From Rhodospirillales bacterium (lineage in GTDB: Bacteria > Pseudomonadota > Alphaproteobacteria > Rhodospirillales > Casp-alpha2), in the NCBI GenBank assembly GCA_018662225.1, contig JABJGO010000072.1, forward strand, positions 18,540 through 82,539: a stretch of 64,000 nucleotides of DNA. Reading direction: 5' to 3'. Every line of letters begins with the position of its first letter. Position 1 is the first letter of the stretch. The translations under genes and the position numbers were made by a program. Below the pieces are notes generated by a model. It was not told the origin of the DNA. It searched no databases and saw only the letters and a program-made list of their open reading frames with translations. Shown piece by piece: positions 1-10,859 of the stretch.

Positions 1-608
1 CGTTTCTGAATACCCGGATAATGCACATCCACGATAGCCTTCATGGTGGCCTCGTCCGGGAACTGAATATAATGGAAGAAACACCGGCGCAGAAATGCGT
101 CAGGTAATTCCTTTTCATTGTTCGATGTGATGATCACGATGGGGCGGTTTGTGGCCTTGATGGTTTGTTGGGTCTCGTACACATGAAATTCCATGCGATC
201 CAGTTCCAGCAACAGATCGTTGGGGAATTCGATATCGGCTTTGTCGATTTCATCGATCAGCAATACCGGACGACCTTCATGCTCAAACGCTTCCCACAGC
301 TTACCACGGACAATGTAGTTACCGATGTCGTGGACACGTTCGTCGCCCAATTGAGAATCACGTAGGCGCGCCACCGCATCGTATTCGTATAATCCCTGAT
401 GGGCCTTGGTGGTGGACTTCACATGCCACTGGATCAGGTCTTTGCCGAGCGCCGACGCGATTTCGGTCGCCAGTACGGTCTTGCCGGTACCGGGTTCCCC
501 CTTAACCAACAATGGTCGTTCAAGCGCGATGGCGGCATTGACCGCTACCATCAGATCATCTATCGCCACAAAGGAGTCAGTGCCCTCGAAGCGTTTTTCA
601 GTATTCAT
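1..608 (-). CDS. MoxR-family AAA+ ATPase (C-terminus beyond window)
   Basis: The minus-strand frame opens at an ATG (606-608) and runs off the left edge. It reads MNTEKRFEGTDSF and then VKGEPGTGKT, a Walker A motif near residues 37-46. A Walker B-like LLIDEIDKAD and a sensor-like IITSNNEKELPDAFLRRC follow. This order is typical of MoxR/RavA-type AAA+ ATPases, which act as chaperones, often with a VWA-domain partner. About 200 residues are visible, including most of the ATPase core; the lid domain and any partner gene lie outside. The family call is firm, but the substrate cannot be inferred. It lies just downstream of the MFS gene on the same strand, about 15 bases away. Confidence 0.88.
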   Translation of the reverse strand, partial: MNTEKRFEGTDSFVAIDDLMVAVNAAIALERPLLVKGEPGTGKTVLATEIASALGKDLIQWHVKSTTKAHQGLYEYDAVARLRDSQLGDERVHDIGNYIVRGKLWEAFEHEGRPVLLIDEIDKADIEFPNDLLLELDRMEFHVYETQQTIKATNRPIVIITSNNEKELPDAFLRRCFFHYIQFPDEATMKAIVDVHYPGIQK

Positions 609-622
609 TTTGTCTTTATTCC

Positions 623-1849
623 TTACTCTGCCGGTTGTTCTATTGGCTCTTCCGGGGGGCTTGGAGCCCCTTTCCAGGGGCCAACACGCGCCACATTATC
701 AGGGCTGGGGGTTCGCGGTACAAGCATCGCCAGCGCCAGTGAAACACCAGCCAATGCAGCCCCACTCAGGAACACCGCACCCGGTGAGATGATCCAGAGG
801 AAACCGTAGGCGGCGGGCAGAACCACGGCGGCAATGTGATTGATGGTAAAGGACACACCAGACGTGCTGGCGATATCCGCTGGATCAGCGATCTTTTGCA
901 GGTACGTCTTCATGGCGATCGCCACTGAGAAGAACAGGTGATCCAGAATATAGAGCGCTACAGCAACGCTGGCGGTTTCCACAAATGCATAACCTGTAAA
1001 GACGGCAATGAGGCCAATGTATTCGATGATCAACGCCCGGCGCTCACCAAAGCGGCCAATCAGTTTACCAATGATGGGGGCTGTAAGCATGGTCAGCAAA
1101 CCATTGGCCAGATATAAAAGCGCCACTTCGCCAGGGCTGAAACCGAATTTCTCGACCATCAGGAAGCCAGCAAACACCACGAAAATCTGTCGTCGTGCCC
1201 CGCCCATGAACTGAAGACAATAGTACAGCCAGTACCGTTTGCGGATCACGATGTGTTTGTGCTGTACCGTGACCGATTCCATACGCGGGAAGAATAACCA
1301 GCACGCGATAGCAATGACCACAGCCGAGCAGCCACCCACCACATATACCCATTTCATGGCAACCCCAAAGGTGTCCACAGCGAAATAGATCAATCCGAAT
1401 GCTACCAACCCGGCAAAAGAGCTGGCGGCGACAATACGGCCCAGGGCCTCTGCTGCTACTCTCTTGTCCAACCACTGGAGCGACAAGGATTGATGGATGC
1501 TTTCGAAATAGTGATAACCCACGGACATAACCACCGTGGTGAAATAGAGTCCGTAAACGGTGGGGAAAAAACCGGTAATCGCCGTGCCCACCCCCAGTAG
1601 GGCGAGCGCTAAGACAGCAAAGGGCTGCTCCTTGACGATCAGCAGCACAAATACCACCGTGAACGTCAAAAATCCGGGTACCTCACGTAGACTTTGCAAA
1701 ATACCAATTTCAATCCCGGTAAAGGCTGCCTGCTCCACGGCGAAGTTATTCAGCAAGGTCATCCACGTATAAAAGGCCAGCGGACTGCCAACAGCCAGCA
1801 GGATCAATAAGGTTTCAGGACTACGCCAGCTTCGGGTCGAGAACGACAT
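623..1849 (-). CDS. Major facilitator superfamily transporter
   Basis: A 408-residue, strongly hydrophobic protein with about twelve predicted membrane segments. A loop near residues 195-210 is basic, as in the central loop of MFS proteins. A GRFGERRALI stretch near residue 265 resembles the conserved loop motif of the family (G-x-x-x-D/E-R-x-G-R-R). The length is normal for an inner-membrane MFS permease. The C-terminal tail is Pro/Glu-rich and cytoplasmic. The substrate cannot be predicted. It sits between the nitronate monooxygenase gene and the MoxR gene on the same strand. Confidence 0.85.
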   Translation of the reverse strand: MSFSTRSWRSPETLLILLAVGSPLAFYTWMTLLNNFAVEQAAFTGIEIGILQSLREVPGFLTFTVVFVLLIVKEQPFAVLALALLGVGTAITGFFPTVYGLYFTTVVMSVGYHYFESIHQSLSLQWLDKRVAAEALGRIVAASSFAGLVAFGLIYFAVDTFGVAMKWVYVVGGCSAVVIAIACWLFFPRMESVTVQHKHIVIRKRYWLYYCLQFMGGARRQIFVVFAGFLMVEKFGFSPGEVALLYLANGLLTMLTAPIIGKLIGRFGERRALIIEYIGLIAVFTGYAFVETASVAVALYILDHLFFSVAIAMKTYLQKIADPADIASTSGVSFTINHIAAVVLPAAYGFLWIISPGAVFLSGAALAGVSLALAMLVPRTPSPDNVARVGPWKGAPSPPEEPIEQPAE

Positions 1850-1976
1850 GGGTGTTCCTATTTTCCAGAGACATATGGTTTAAGTGACGTGTCTACTATA
1901 CCGGCACGTGACAATAAACATCGAAATGATGCCAAATACGCATGGAGCCAATCCCGGAGCACCAATATTTCGACTC

Positions 1977-3056
1977 TTAGGACCGCGACAGTCTCTCGAA
2001 TTGCTCTGCCGCCTCGCTGACCAACATGCTCACAAGCGCGCCAGCACCGGCCACGCGGTTCAGGCCGGCTGCCTGCCCTGCCAGCAGGCTGGAAAACGCC
2101 GCTGATCCTTCTGACTCTGCTTTGTTCTTAAGCGGACGTAATGCGCCGGACGCTGTCGGGAAATCTGGTGGTGCATCTGTGATAGCGCCCACGTCATTGA
2201 CCAATTGGGTTCTGAAGCCTCGCGCCGGGCGGCCCGTCCAGGCATTGGTGATAACGGTTTGGTCGTCTTCCGCGCCACTCAAGGCATCACGATGCAAATC
2301 ACTGACCAGAGATTCAGGCGTAGACAGGCAAGCGGTTCCGATCTGCACGCCGCTGGCACCGAGCGCAAATGCCGCTGCAATTCCCCGGCCATCGGCGATA
2401 CCGCCCGCCGCGATCACGGGCACCTGAACCGCGTCTACGACCTGTGGCACCAAAGCCATGGTACCGGCTTGCTCGGTTATGTCCTCAGACAGGAACATGC
2501 CTCGGTGGCCACCCGCTTCACTACCTTGTGCGATAATGGCATGGCACCCGCGTTCTTCCAGCCAGCGGGCCTCGCGGACCGTATTGGCAGAGCAGACAAT
2601 TTTGCATCCCACAGCCCGCACCCGGTCCAACAACGACTGTTCCGGTAAACCGAAATGAAAACTGACCACAGCCGGTTTCAGGTCTTCAATGATCGCGCAG
2701 GCATCCTCCCCAAAAGGGGGCAAGTCTACGGTTGGCACGGGTGTGTCGTCACCCAGCCCAAACTCTTTGTAATAGGGATCTAACCGCGCACGCCACTGGG
2801 CGTCCTGCGCCGCATCTGGTTTCGCCGGATCATGGCAAAAGAAGTTTGCGTTAAAAGGCTGGGTCGTTTGTTGTTGGATAATGCCAATGCCCGCGCGCAT
2901 TTGGTCACCGTTCAGCGTGGCACAAGGTAATGAGCCCAGTCCGCCCGCTTCACAAACCGCAACCGCCATGGTCGCATCAACCGAGCCGGCCATGGGTGCC
3001 TGAATGATGGGGTGCGTCACGCCAAAGAGATCAACCAGTCTACGATCAGGCCACAC
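1977..3056 (-). CDS. Nitronate monooxygenase / 2-nitropropane dioxygenase-like FMN enzyme
   Basis: A 359-residue TIM-barrel flavoenzyme. It begins near HPIIQAPMAGS, the usual FMN-binding start of the family. It carries AQGSEAGGHRG near residues 176-186, where the conserved His is the proposed catalytic base, and a phosphate-binding IAAGGIADGRGIAAA around residue 215. Members oxidise alkyl nitronates with FMN and oxygen; some relatives are enoyl-ACP reductases of the FabK type, so the exact reaction is open. The protein is presumably cytoplasmic. It is co-directional with alaS, with a 23-base gap, but no functional link is evident. Confidence 0.87.
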   Translation of the reverse strand: MWPDRRLVDLFGVTHPIIQAPMAGSVDATMAVAVCEAGGLGSLPCATLNGDQMRAGIGIIQQQTTQPFNANFFCHDPAKPDAAQDAQWRARLDPYYKEFGLGDDTPVPTVDLPPFGEDACAIIEDLKPAVVSFHFGLPEQSLLDRVRAVGCKIVCSANTVREARWLEERGCHAIIAQGSEAGGHRGMFLSEDITEQAGTMALVPQVVDAVQVPVIAAGGIADGRGIAAAFALGASGVQIGTACLSTPESLVSDLHRDALSGAEDDQTVITNAWTGRPARGFRTQLVNDVGAITDAPPDFPTASGALRPLKNKAESEGSAAFSSLLAGQAAGLNRVAGAGALVSMLVSEAAEQFERLSRS

Positions 3057-3079
3057 AATGCGTCTCCATACTCAGTTAT

Positions 3080-5722
3080 CTATTCGGAAAGAGCTGCCTC
3101 AATGGCCGCCAGTGCTTCGGTAGCTTTCGATCCATCCGGACCGCCGGCCTGGGCCATGTCCGGGCGACCACCGCCGCCTTTTCCACCAACCACGGCCGCG
3201 CCTTCACGGACCAGATCAACGGCACTGAATTTATCGGTCAAATCATCGGTTACGCCAACAACCAGTGATGCCTTATCACCGTCCACGGCAACCAATGCCA
3301 CCACGCCAGACCCCAGCTTGGTTTTAAGATCATCAGCAAGACCTTTGAGTTCCTTGGCCGGAACACCTTCGACCACACGGCCCACGAACGTGGTACCAGC
3401 CACGTCGCGGGTATCATCACCACCGGATGCACCACCGCCTGCTGCCATCTGCCGGCGCACGTCGGATAGTTCTTTCTCCAGCCTTTTGCGATCTTCCACC
3501 AGTTGAGCAACCCGGTCCGTTACGTCGGCGGGAGCAGATTTGAGGGTAGCTGCCACAGATTGAACAATCTGATCCTGGGCTCGGAAGTAGTCTTCTGCCC
3601 CTTGGGCGGTGACCACTTCGATACGGCGCACCCCGGCAGCGACCGCACTTTCCGAGATCACCTTGCACACCGCAATATCGCCCGTACGGTGCACGTGTGT
3701 TCCGCCGCAAAGCTCGGTTGAATAATTACCGGCTCCATCAGCCCCCATGCTGACCACGCGCACCTCGTCACCATATTTCTCACCGAACAATGCCATGGCA
3801 CCTGCCTCAACGGCGGCGTCCGGTTCCATCAGTCGGGTCACCACATCGGTGTTGGCGCGAATTTGCGCGTTCACGCTGGCTTCCACTTCTGTGATTTCTT
3901 CCGGCGTAATCGGCTTGGGGTGGGCAATGTCAAAACGCATCCGGTCCGGTGCAACGAGCGAGCCTTTCTGGGTCACATGATCACCCAACTGACGTCGCAG
4001 GGCTTCATGGATCAGGTGGGTGACAGAATGATTGGCCCGCAGGGCTGATCGCCTCGTGTGATCCACATCCATGGTTACGTCGTCGCCGACTTGGGCGCCT
4101 CCACCCGTAATATGGCCTTCATGCACATGCACAGCACCCAGCTTTTTATGAGTATTCGTAATCTCAATATGGACGCCTTCGCCTAAGTGCATAACCCCGG
4201 AATCGCCCATCTGGCCACCGGATTCTCCATAGAAAGGCGTTTGGCTGGTGATCACAAACACATGGTCGCCCTTCCCCGCTTCGCTAACCCGCGCGCCGTC
4301 TTTAACCAGATCAACGATCTGGCCTTCGGCACTTTCGGTGGAATAGCCGAGGAATTCTGTGGCACCGTGTTCCTGTTGAATTTCAAACCACACCGCTTCG
4401 GTGGCGGCTTCGCCGGAACCGGACCAGGCCCTACGGGCGTCTGCACGCTGACGCTCCATGGCGGTCTCGAAGCCGTCCACATCCACGTCAATGGACCGGG
4501 CTTTGAGGGCGTCCTGTGTCAAATCAAGAGGGAACCCAAAAGTATCATACAGCTTGAACGCTGTCTCCCCGTCCAACTGTCCGCCATCACCCATACCGCC
4601 GGTGGCCTCATCCAATAGCTTGAGGCCGCGATCAAGCGTCTTCTTGAAGCGGGTTTCTTCCAATTGCAGGGTCTCAGTGATCAGCGGTTCCGCCCGTACC
4701 AATTCCGGGAAGGCCTGTCCCATTTGGGCGGTGAGTGCCGGAACCAGTTGCCACATGAGCGGGTCTTTGCAGCCCATTAACTGGGCATGGCGCATACCGC
4801 GCCGCATGATCCGGCGCAGCACATAACCGCGACCTTCATTTGACGGCAGAACACCATCAGCGATCAGGAAGCTGCACGCGCGCAGGTGATCGGCGATGAC
4901 ACGGTGCGAAATCTTGAATTCACCATCAGCGTCGGTGCCGGACACATCAGCGGATGCATTGATCAGGGACCGCATAAGGTCAATGTCGTAGTTATCATGA
5001 CTGCCCTGCATTACGGCTGCAATGCGTTCCAGCCCCATGCCGGTATCAATAGAGGGATGTGGCAGATCAACCCTTTCGCTGGTGGTCACCTGCTCATACT
5101 GCATGAACACCAGATTCCAGATTTCGATAAACCGGTCGCCGTCTTCATCGGCGCTGCCCGGTGGGCCACCCGGAATATGATCGCCATGGTCATAGAAAAT
5201 TTCAGAACACGGTCCACATGGGCCTGTATCACCCATAGCCCAGAAGTTATCGGACGTGGGGATTCGGATGATTTTGTTCTCAGAAAGCCCGGCGATCTTT
5301 TTCCATAAATCGAAGGCATCGTCGTCTTCGGCATAGACCGTGACCAACAACTTGTCTTCGGACAGGCCGAATTCCTTGGTGATCAGGTTCCATGCAAGCT
5401 CGATGGCGTGTTCTTTGAAATAATCACCAAACGAGAAGTTACCGAGCATCTCGAAAAACGTGTGATGACGCGCCGTGCGGCCCACGTTTTCCAGATCGTT
5501 ATGCTTGCCACCGGCGCGAACGCATTTCTGGGACGTAACGGCGCGGGAATAATCGCGCTGCTCAAGGCCCGTAAAGACGTTCTTGAACTGCACCATACCG
5601 GCATTGGTGAACATTAGAGTGGGATCGTTGCGTGGCACCAGCGGGCTGGAGTCCACTACTTCGTGACCGTGTGTCCCGAAGTAGTCCAGGAACGCTTTTC
5701 TGATGTCGTTGACCGTCTGCAT
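3080..5722 (-). CDS. alaS: Alanyl-tRNA synthetase
   Basis: An 880-residue protein of normal AlaRS length that charges tRNA-Ala. The N-terminal class II catalytic core starts [21 protein letters not shown] and contains the family's [22 protein letters not shown] block. The editing domain shows [12 protein letters not shown] (HxxxH zinc ligands) near residue 565, and [12 protein letters not shown] supplies the remaining Cys/His ligands near residue 668. The C-terminal oligomerisation domain ends with [13 protein letters not shown], typical of C-Ala. It lies just downstream of recA, an order common in alphaproteobacteria. No defects are seen. Confidence 0.98.
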   Translation of the reverse strand: MQTVNDIRKAFLDYFGTHGHEVVDSSPLVPRNDPTLMFTNAGMVQFKNVFTGLEQRDYSRAVTSQKCVRAGGKHNDLENVGRTARHHTFFEMLGNFSFGDYFKEHAIELAWNLITKEFGLSEDKLLVTVYAEDDDAFDLWKKIAGLSENKIIRIPTSDNFWAMGDTGPCGPCSEIFYDHGDHIPGGPPGSADEDGDRFIEIWNLVFMQYEQVTTSERVDLPHPSIDTGMGLERIAAVMQGSHDNYDIDLMRSLINASADVSGTDADGEFKISHRVIADHLRACSFLIADGVLPSNEGRGYVLRRIMRRGMRHAQLMGCKDPLMWQLVPALTAQMGQAFPELVRAEPLITETLQLEETRFKKTLDRGLKLLDEATGGMGDGGQLDGETAFKLYDTFGFPLDLTQDALKARSIDVDVDGFETAMERQRADARRAWSGSGEAATEAVWFEIQQEHGATEFLGYSTESAEGQIVDLVKDGARVSEAGKGDHVFVITSQTPFYGESGGQMGDSGVMHLGEGVHIEITNTHKKLGAVHVHEGHITGGGAQVGDDVTMDVDHTRRSALRANHSVTHLIHEALRRQLGDHVTQKGSLVAPDRMRFDIAHPKPITPEEITEVEASVNAQIRANTDVVTRLMEPDAAVEAGAMALFGEKYGDEVRVVSMGADGAGNYSTELCGGTHVHRTGDIAVCKVISESAVAAGVRRIEVVTAQGAEDYFRAQDQIVQSVAATLKSAPADVTDRVAQLVEDRKRLEKELSDVRRQMAAGGGASGGDDTRDVAGTTFVGRVVEGVPAKELKGLADDLKTKLGSGVVALVAVDGDKASLVVGVTDDLTDKFSAVDLVREGAAVVGGKGGGGRPDMAQAGGPDGSKATEALAAIEAALSE

Positions 5723-5810
5723 GGTTAGCCCAAAAACCCTATATTCAAATCACCTAAGCGTTTTTAGCGGCGGGTCTCGTTACTGTCCAGCAGACGCACG
5801 CCCAGAATGC

Positions 5811-5842
5811 AGAAAACGCGGACCATTAGGCCCGCGTTCCCT
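5811..5842 (-). terminator. Rho-independent terminator after recA
   Basis: On the minus strand an AACGCGGGCC / GGTCCGCGTT stem with a TAAT loop is followed by TTTTC. It sits about 30 bases past the recA stop and before alaS. Confidence 0.75.
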
Positions 5843-5869
5843 GAATTCCATCGATAGAGACGCCGCCGA

Positions 5870-7018
5870 TCAGCTGGCTTCGTCTTCCGTTGGCGCATCG
5901 GCACCGATAACCGGGGCGTCTGTACTCAACTCGTCATCATCGTCGCTGATGGGCGTACTCTCGGCCACCATCATGGCGTCGGATACCAGTCCGGCGTTCT
6001 GACGGATCAAAGCTTCGATCTCATTGGTCATATCCGGGTGTTCGCGCAGGAAGACCTTGGCATTCTCGCGGCCCTGACCGATGCGTTCTGATCCGTAGGA
6101 GAACCAGGACCCGGATTTATCCACCACGCCGGCTTTAACGCCGAGATCAAGGATTTCACCCATCTTGGATACACCTTCGCCGTACATGATATCGAATTCG
6201 ATCATCTTGAATGGCGGGGCCAACTTGTTTTTAACCACCTTCACCCGGGTTTGGTTACCGACCACTTCGTCACGATCCTTGATCGAGCCAATACGGCGGA
6301 TTTCCATACGGATGGAAGAATAGAACTTGAGCGCGTTACCGCCGGTGGTGGTTTCGGGGTTACCGAACATAACACCGATCTTGATCCTGATCTGGTTGAT
6401 GAAGATAACCATGGTGTTGGAGCGCGCTACTGACGACGTCAATTTACGCAGGGCCTGGCTCATCAAGCGGGCCTGAAGGCCTACGTGATGGTCGCCCATT
6501 TCACCTTCCAGTTCCGCGCGTGGCACGAGAGCGGCCACACTATCAATCACCAGAACATCAATGGCACCGGAACGCACCAGGGTATCGGTAATTTCAAGGG
6601 CCTGTTCACCGGCATCGGGCTGGGAAATAAGCAGTTCGTCCACATCCACGCCCAGCTTGACGGCGTAAGACGGATCAAGCGCGTGTTCCGCATCAACAAA
6701 AGCACAAGTGCCGCCATTTTTCTGTGCTTCGGCGATAACATGCAGGGCCAGGGTGGTTTTACCGGAACTTTCCGGGCCATAAATTTCGATAACACGACCG
6801 CGTGGCAGACCACCGATACCAAGACCGATATCAAGCCCAAGTGAGCCTGTGGAAACCACATCGGCTTCGACGGTTTCGCGCTGGCCGAGCCGCATAATGG
6901 AGCCCTTGCCGAACGAGCGTTCGATCTGTGACAACGCGGCATCAAGCGCCTTGTTCTTTTCCACGTTGTTTCCTTTGCCGTTATCTTTTTCGACGAGCTT
7001 GAGCGCTGCATCTGACAT
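5870..7018 (-). CDS. recA: Recombinase RecA
   Basis: RecA binds single-stranded DNA, catalyses strand exchange and triggers LexA autocleavage. Walker [10 protein letters not shown] is at about residues 81-89. Walker B-like [15 protein letters not shown] and the DNA-binding loops ([35 protein letters not shown]) follow. The C-terminus is acidic, as in other RecA proteins. The ATG at 7016-7018 is chosen over an in-frame GTG four codons upstream because GAGG lies seven bases before it. This gives 382 residues. A candidate LexA box lies about 55-65 bases upstream. Gene order cckA-recA-alaS. Confidence 0.98.
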   Translation of the reverse strand: MSDAALKLVEKDNGKGNNVEKNKALDAALSQIERSFGKGSIMRLGQRETVEADVVSTGSLGLDIGLGIGGLPRGRVIEIYGPESSGKTTLALHVIAEAQKNGGTCAFVDAEHALDPSYAVKLGVDVDELLISQPDAGEQALEITDTLVRSGAIDVLVIDSVAALVPRAELEGEMGDHHVGLQARLMSQALRKLTSSVARSNTMVIFINQIRIKIGVMFGNPETTTGGNALKFYSSIRMEIRRIGSIKDRDEVVGNQTRVKVVKNKLAPPFKMIEFDIMYGEGVSKMGEILDLGVKAGVVDKSGSWFSYGSERIGQGRENAKVFLREHPDMTNEIEALIRQNAGLVSDAMMVAESTPISDDDDELSTDAPVIGADAPTEDEAS

Positions 7019-7069
7019 GGTGTACCTCACTTATTCCATAGGGTCATCGTTGTTTCAATAACCCGATAC

Positions 7070-7084
7070 GTACATGTTTTGTTC
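7070..7084 (-). promoter_or_regulatory. Candidate LexA (SOS) box upstream of recA
   Basis: The sequence GTACATGTTTTGTTC fits the alphaproteobacterial LexA direct repeat GTTC-N7-GTTC with one mismatch (GTAC for the first GTTC). It lies 52-66 bases upstream of the chosen recA ATG, a usual position for SOS control. No experimental support is available from sequence alone. Confidence 0.5.
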
Positions 7085-7237
7085 TCATTGGCAACAATAA
7101 ATTTTAATGCATTGATAAACAACAGTTTTATTAAAAACTATTCCCGTAATGTTCTACTTATTGCGAACACATTTCAATGCGAAGTCGAAACAATTATTAA
7201 ATCCGGTATCAAGCAGACTGCTCGAATCTCGTCTTTA

Positions 7238-9745
7238 TTACCCATCATTCATCACATCGCGCACGGTGCTGGCCAGGGTCTTCAGGCTGAAGGGTTTGGC
7301 CAGGAAGTGGATGGACGGGTCGCGGCTGATTTCTTCGCGGAAGACTTCTTCGGTATAGCCAGACATAAGCACCACCCGCATATCCGGCATTTCCTGACGC
7401 ACCAGTTGGATGAATGTATGACCGTCCATACCGGGCATCACCACGTCTGAAACAATAAGATCAATGGGTTCTTTCGAGCCGTTCAGCACATCCAGTGCTG
7501 TCTCGCCGTTATCGGCTTCAAGCACGGTATAGCCTTTATTACGCAGTGCGCGCGATCCAAACAGGCGTACCGCGTCTTCGTCTTCCACCAACAGGATCAC
7601 ACCACTGCCAGTCAGGTCTGTTGTGGCCGAACCAACCGCATCTTCCTTTTGCCGGGCGCGGTGATCCATGAGGGCCTGGTCAGCGCCACGTGCCGCCGCC
7701 CTTACCCCTGTTTCGCCCTCAGCGCCGCTGGCGGGCAGATAGATGCTAAATGTGGTGCCGTGGCCAAGGGCGCTTTCCACAAACACGAAGCCCTCTGATT
7801 GGCGAATAATGCCGTAAACGGTGGAAAGGCCAAGCCCTGTCCCCGCCCCCACTTCTTTGGTGGAGAAAAACGGCTCGAAGATTCGCTCGATGTTTTCGCG
7901 CGATATGCCGGTGCCTGTATCGGATACGGATATAACCACGTAGGTTCCAGGCGGCATCACATCCGGCCCGCGTTGAACAGGGGCCGTTACGGTTTCATTG
8001 CGGGTCCGCACGCTCAACGTGCCACCACCCGGCATGGCGTCGCGGGCATTCACCGCCAGATTGATAATAACCTGATCAAACTGGCCCCGGTCAGCCCGGA
8101 TCAGATAGGCATCCGGCGCATGCTCAAACGTCAACTCCACCCGCTCACCAATCAAACGACCTAACAGGTGTGAGAGATCGCCCAGCATTTCTGTGGGATC
8201 GAGCACAACAGGCTTTAGAGTTTGCTTGCGTGAGAATGCCAGCAACTGGCGCACAAGATTGGTGGCCCGATTGGCGTTCTGTTTTATTTGCATAATATCG
8301 GCGAAGGATTCGTCATCGGGGCCGTGACGCTCCAACAATAAATCAGAAAACCCGATCATGGCGGTCAGTAGATTATTGAAATCGTGAGCCACACCACCGG
8401 CCAACTGGCCCACGGCCTGCATCTTCTGAGACTGGGTGAACTGGAGTTCCAGGTGACGGTGCTCTGTTTCATCGATCACATGCAGCACCATGTCATCATT
8501 GTCGCCCATCTTTGATACATAGAGTGAGGCGGCGCGTTCTACCGCCGAATCACTGGAAGGAAACCGCACTTCCACATGGGCTGAGCGAGCCGTCCCCATG
8601 ATCATCTTGGACAAGACACCAGTGTACTCTTCCTCATCCTGCGGCGCGATGAATGTGGCCAGTGATATCCCTTTTAATGCATCCCCGCTTTTGCCCAGGA
8701 ATCGCGCCAGCGACGTGTTGCAATAGCGGATCGCCCCGTTGCCATCGAGAATGGCAATCCCCACCGGCGCATCATCAAACAACCAGTCAGGCGGAACAGC
8801 AGCTGCGACAGCAGCCTGGTTATCAACTGATTGATCCGTTAGATCAGCGTTCGAATCCGATCCGTTTTCCGGATCACGCAGGACAACCGCACGGCTGCCG
8901 CCCTGCTGGGCTCGGGCCCGGCGGTTTTGAATGATATAGGCCCGAAAAGTCTGTTCGGTACCGGTTTGCAACGTCACATAACCGACGCCGCCTTCGGGCG
9001 GAACCTTGTCTCCGCGTAATAGTTGCTCGAACGGCACCTTGTTTTGCACCAGATCATCCGCTGTCCGACCCACCCAGCGAGAAAACACGGCGTTAGAATA
9101 GGTTATGTTCCCGTCGCTGTCCGTGGCGTAGAATCCCACGGGCAAGTTGTCCAGAAAGTCGTTGACCATGTTCACTTCTTCACGGCCTTGGCGCTGGTGC
9201 TCCCGTTGCTGACTTATGTCGTCCAATCGCCACACAATATGGTCGTGATCGTCTGGCACAGCGTTGATGCGCCACCATTGCTGGCCGCCACCAGCCAGGC
9301 TAAACCAGACTTCTCCGCGTGTGGGTACCCCGCCTGAGGCATTGGCAAAAACACGCTCAAACTCTGCCCGCGCTTCCAGGTCAATGACAGCTTCACGAAT
9401 ACCGGATACCCCCGACGCGGGCGTGAATGCAGCATCATAGGCTGCCGTCGCATGGATACGTTCGCCTGTCCTGTCGGTTATCAACACCGCATCACCGCCA
9501 CGCATGATGGCATTTGAAATGGCGTTTGATAATTCGCCTTTCTCATCGCCCTTGCGTGCTTTCGAAAGGCAGCTCAAGGTTGAGATAACCGCAGCACCGA
9601 GTAGCCCTCCCGCCAGGCCAACCGATAGGTCAGTATCAGCCACCAGGAAAAGGGTGATGGCTGAGGTACCACACAATATACCTAATGCGCCCCAAAACAG
9701 GCGGCTGCCCAGTATACTATTTATGGTGGAACCTGCCCGATTCAT
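7238..9745 (-). CDS. cckA: Hybrid sensor histidine kinase CckA
   Basis: CckA is the membrane kinase that, through ChpT, phosphorylates CtrA and controls cell cycle and motility genes. Two N-terminal membrane segments (about residues 12-55) are followed by PAS-like sensor regions. The HisKA motif GGVAHDFNNLLTAMIGFSDLL has its phospho-acceptor His near residue 452. ATPase boxes NLAVNARDAMPGG and GTGLGLSTVYGI follow, and a C-terminal receiver domain has its Asp in IVSDVVMPGMDG near residue 767. An in-frame TTG six codons upstream would overlap flhB. The ATG at 9743-9745 is preferred, with GAGG 12 bases ahead. Length 835 residues. Gene order flhB-cckA-recA-alaS supports the assignment. Confidence 0.9.
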   Translation of the reverse strand: MNRAGSTINSILGSRLFWGALGILCGTSAITLFLVADTDLSVGLAGGLLGAAVISTLSCLSKARKGDEKGELSNAISNAIMRGGDAVLITDRTGERIHATAAYDAAFTPASGVSGIREAVIDLEARAEFERVFANASGGVPTRGEVWFSLAGGGQQWWRINAVPDDHDHIVWRLDDISQQREHQRQGREEVNMVNDFLDNLPVGFYATDSDGNITYSNAVFSRWVGRTADDLVQNKVPFEQLLRGDKVPPEGGVGYVTLQTGTEQTFRAYIIQNRRARAQQGGSRAVVLRDPENGSDSNADLTDQSVDNQAAVAAAVPPDWLFDDAPVGIAILDGNGAIRYCNTSLARFLGKSGDALKGISLATFIAPQDEEEYTGVLSKMIMGTARSAHVEVRFPSSDSAVERAASLYVSKMGDNDDMVLHVIDETEHRHLELQFTQSQKMQAVGQLAGGVAHDFNNLLTAMIGFSDLLLERHGPDDESFADIMQIKQNANRATNLVRQLLAFSRKQTLKPVVLDPTEMLGDLSHLLGRLIGERVELTFEHAPDAYLIRADRGQFDQVIINLAVNARDAMPGGGTLSVRTRNETVTAPVQRGPDVMPPGTYVVISVSDTGTGISRENIERIFEPFFSTKEVGAGTGLGLSTVYGIIRQSEGFVFVESALGHGTTFSIYLPASGAEGETGVRAAARGADQALMDHRARQKEDAVGSATTDLTGSGVILLVEDEDAVRLFGSRALRNKGYTVLEADNGETALDVLNGSKEPIDLIVSDVVMPGMDGHTFIQLVRQEMPDMRVVLMSGYTEEVFREEISRDPSIHFLAKPFSLKTLASTVRDVMNDG

Positions 9746-9759
9746 AACGACTGTATGCC

Positions 9760-10830
9760 TCAATGCATCGTAGTGCCGCGTTGGCGCATGACGAAGCCAA
9801 TGACCTCGGCTACAGCCTGATAGTGCTCAAGTGGAATTTCTTCATCCACTTCTACACTGGCGAACAGAGCACGGGCAAGCGCCGGGTTTTCGACAATCGG
9901 TATTTCGTTGTCTTCCGCAATTTCCCGGATTTTAAAAGCAATGTGGTCAGCCCCTTTGGCGACCACAATCGGTGCCTGCATTTCTTCGAGCTTATAGGAC
10001 AGAGCAATTGCAAAGTGCGTGGGGTTTGTGACGATCACGTCTGCCTCGGGTACATTTGCCATCATGCGCTGGCGGGTCCGTTCTGCACGTAGCTGTCGGA
10101 TACGGGCCTTCACATGAGGATCGCCCTCGCTTTGCTTATGTTCGTCTTTTACTTCCTGTTTGGTCATCTTCATCTGCTGAACAAAGGCATATTTCTGATA
10201 GATGTAATCGAAAACCGCAATGATGCTCATAATAATGAGGGAGCCAACCGCAATTCGGATGATCACGGCATGGAGGCGGTCCAGTGTGGAAACAATCTCA
10301 ATAAACGGAATCAGCGTGATATCATCAAGCAATGGCAGGGCAAGCGCTGTTGACACGATGCCCACCAGCACAAGCTTCATGATGCCCTTCACGAATTCCA
10401 CCACTGAACGCAAGGAAAACATGCGCTTTAGCCCCTTAAGCACCGAAATCTTGCCGGGATCAGGGGCGAGCTTGCTTGGAGCCCAGACTAGGCCACTTTG
10501 AACAACATTGCTGGCAACGCCCATAATTATCAGCAGTATCATTATGGGGGCTAGTATCAGGCCTACGGTAACAGACACATCGTACAGTACGTCACGCAGG
10601 TGGAACAGATCAGCATCAATATTGTGGGGCTGTTCAATAAACTGACGTCCCAATTGGCTGATCTCTTGCGCTATGGTCGGCATCATCAGGAAAAGCGCAA
10701 ACGTAGAGCCCAGCAAAATTGCCCAGCTTTTGATTTCCTGGGATGATGCTGTTTGCCCTTGCTCTTTGGCTTTTGCCAATTTTCGCCCGCTGGGGTCTTC
10801 TGTTTTTTGGGCGTCGTCTTCTTCAGCCAT
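9760..10830 (-). CDS. flhB: Flagellar export switch protein FlhB
   Basis: FlhB is the export-gate protein that switches substrate class after self-cleavage. It is 356 residues with four membrane segments, a charged N-terminus (EDDAQKTEDPSGRKLAKAKEQGQ) typical of the family, and the self-cleavage site in VIVTNPTHFAIAL (NPTH) near residue 263. The C-terminal domain continues with KGADHIAFKIREIAEDNEIPIVENPALARALF. Upstream of its start is copy 1 of the palindromic repeat. cckA follows immediately, so the two may be co-transcribed. Confidence 0.97.
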   Translation of the reverse strand: MAEEDDAQKTEDPSGRKLAKAKEQGQTASSQEIKSWAILLGSTFALFLMMPTIAQEISQLGRQFIEQPHNIDADLFHLRDVLYDVSVTVGLILAPIMILLIIMGVASNVVQSGLVWAPSKLAPDPGKISVLKGLKRMFSLRSVVEFVKGIMKLVLVGIVSTALALPLLDDITLIPFIEIVSTLDRLHAVIIRIAVGSLIIMSIIAVFDYIYQKYAFVQQMKMTKQEVKDEHKQSEGDPHVKARIRQLRAERTRQRMMANVPEADVIVTNPTHFAIALSYKLEEMQAPIVVAKGADHIAFKIREIAEDNEIPIVENPALARALFASVEVDEEIPLEHYQAVAEVIGFVMRQRGTTMH

Positions 10831-10859
10831 TATGGACTATCCGTTTAATATCGGCCCTG

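Noticed and set aside
165..809. Open frames on plus at 165-809
   Set aside because: They are antisense shadows of the MoxR and MFS genes, whose minus frames have clear protein motifs.
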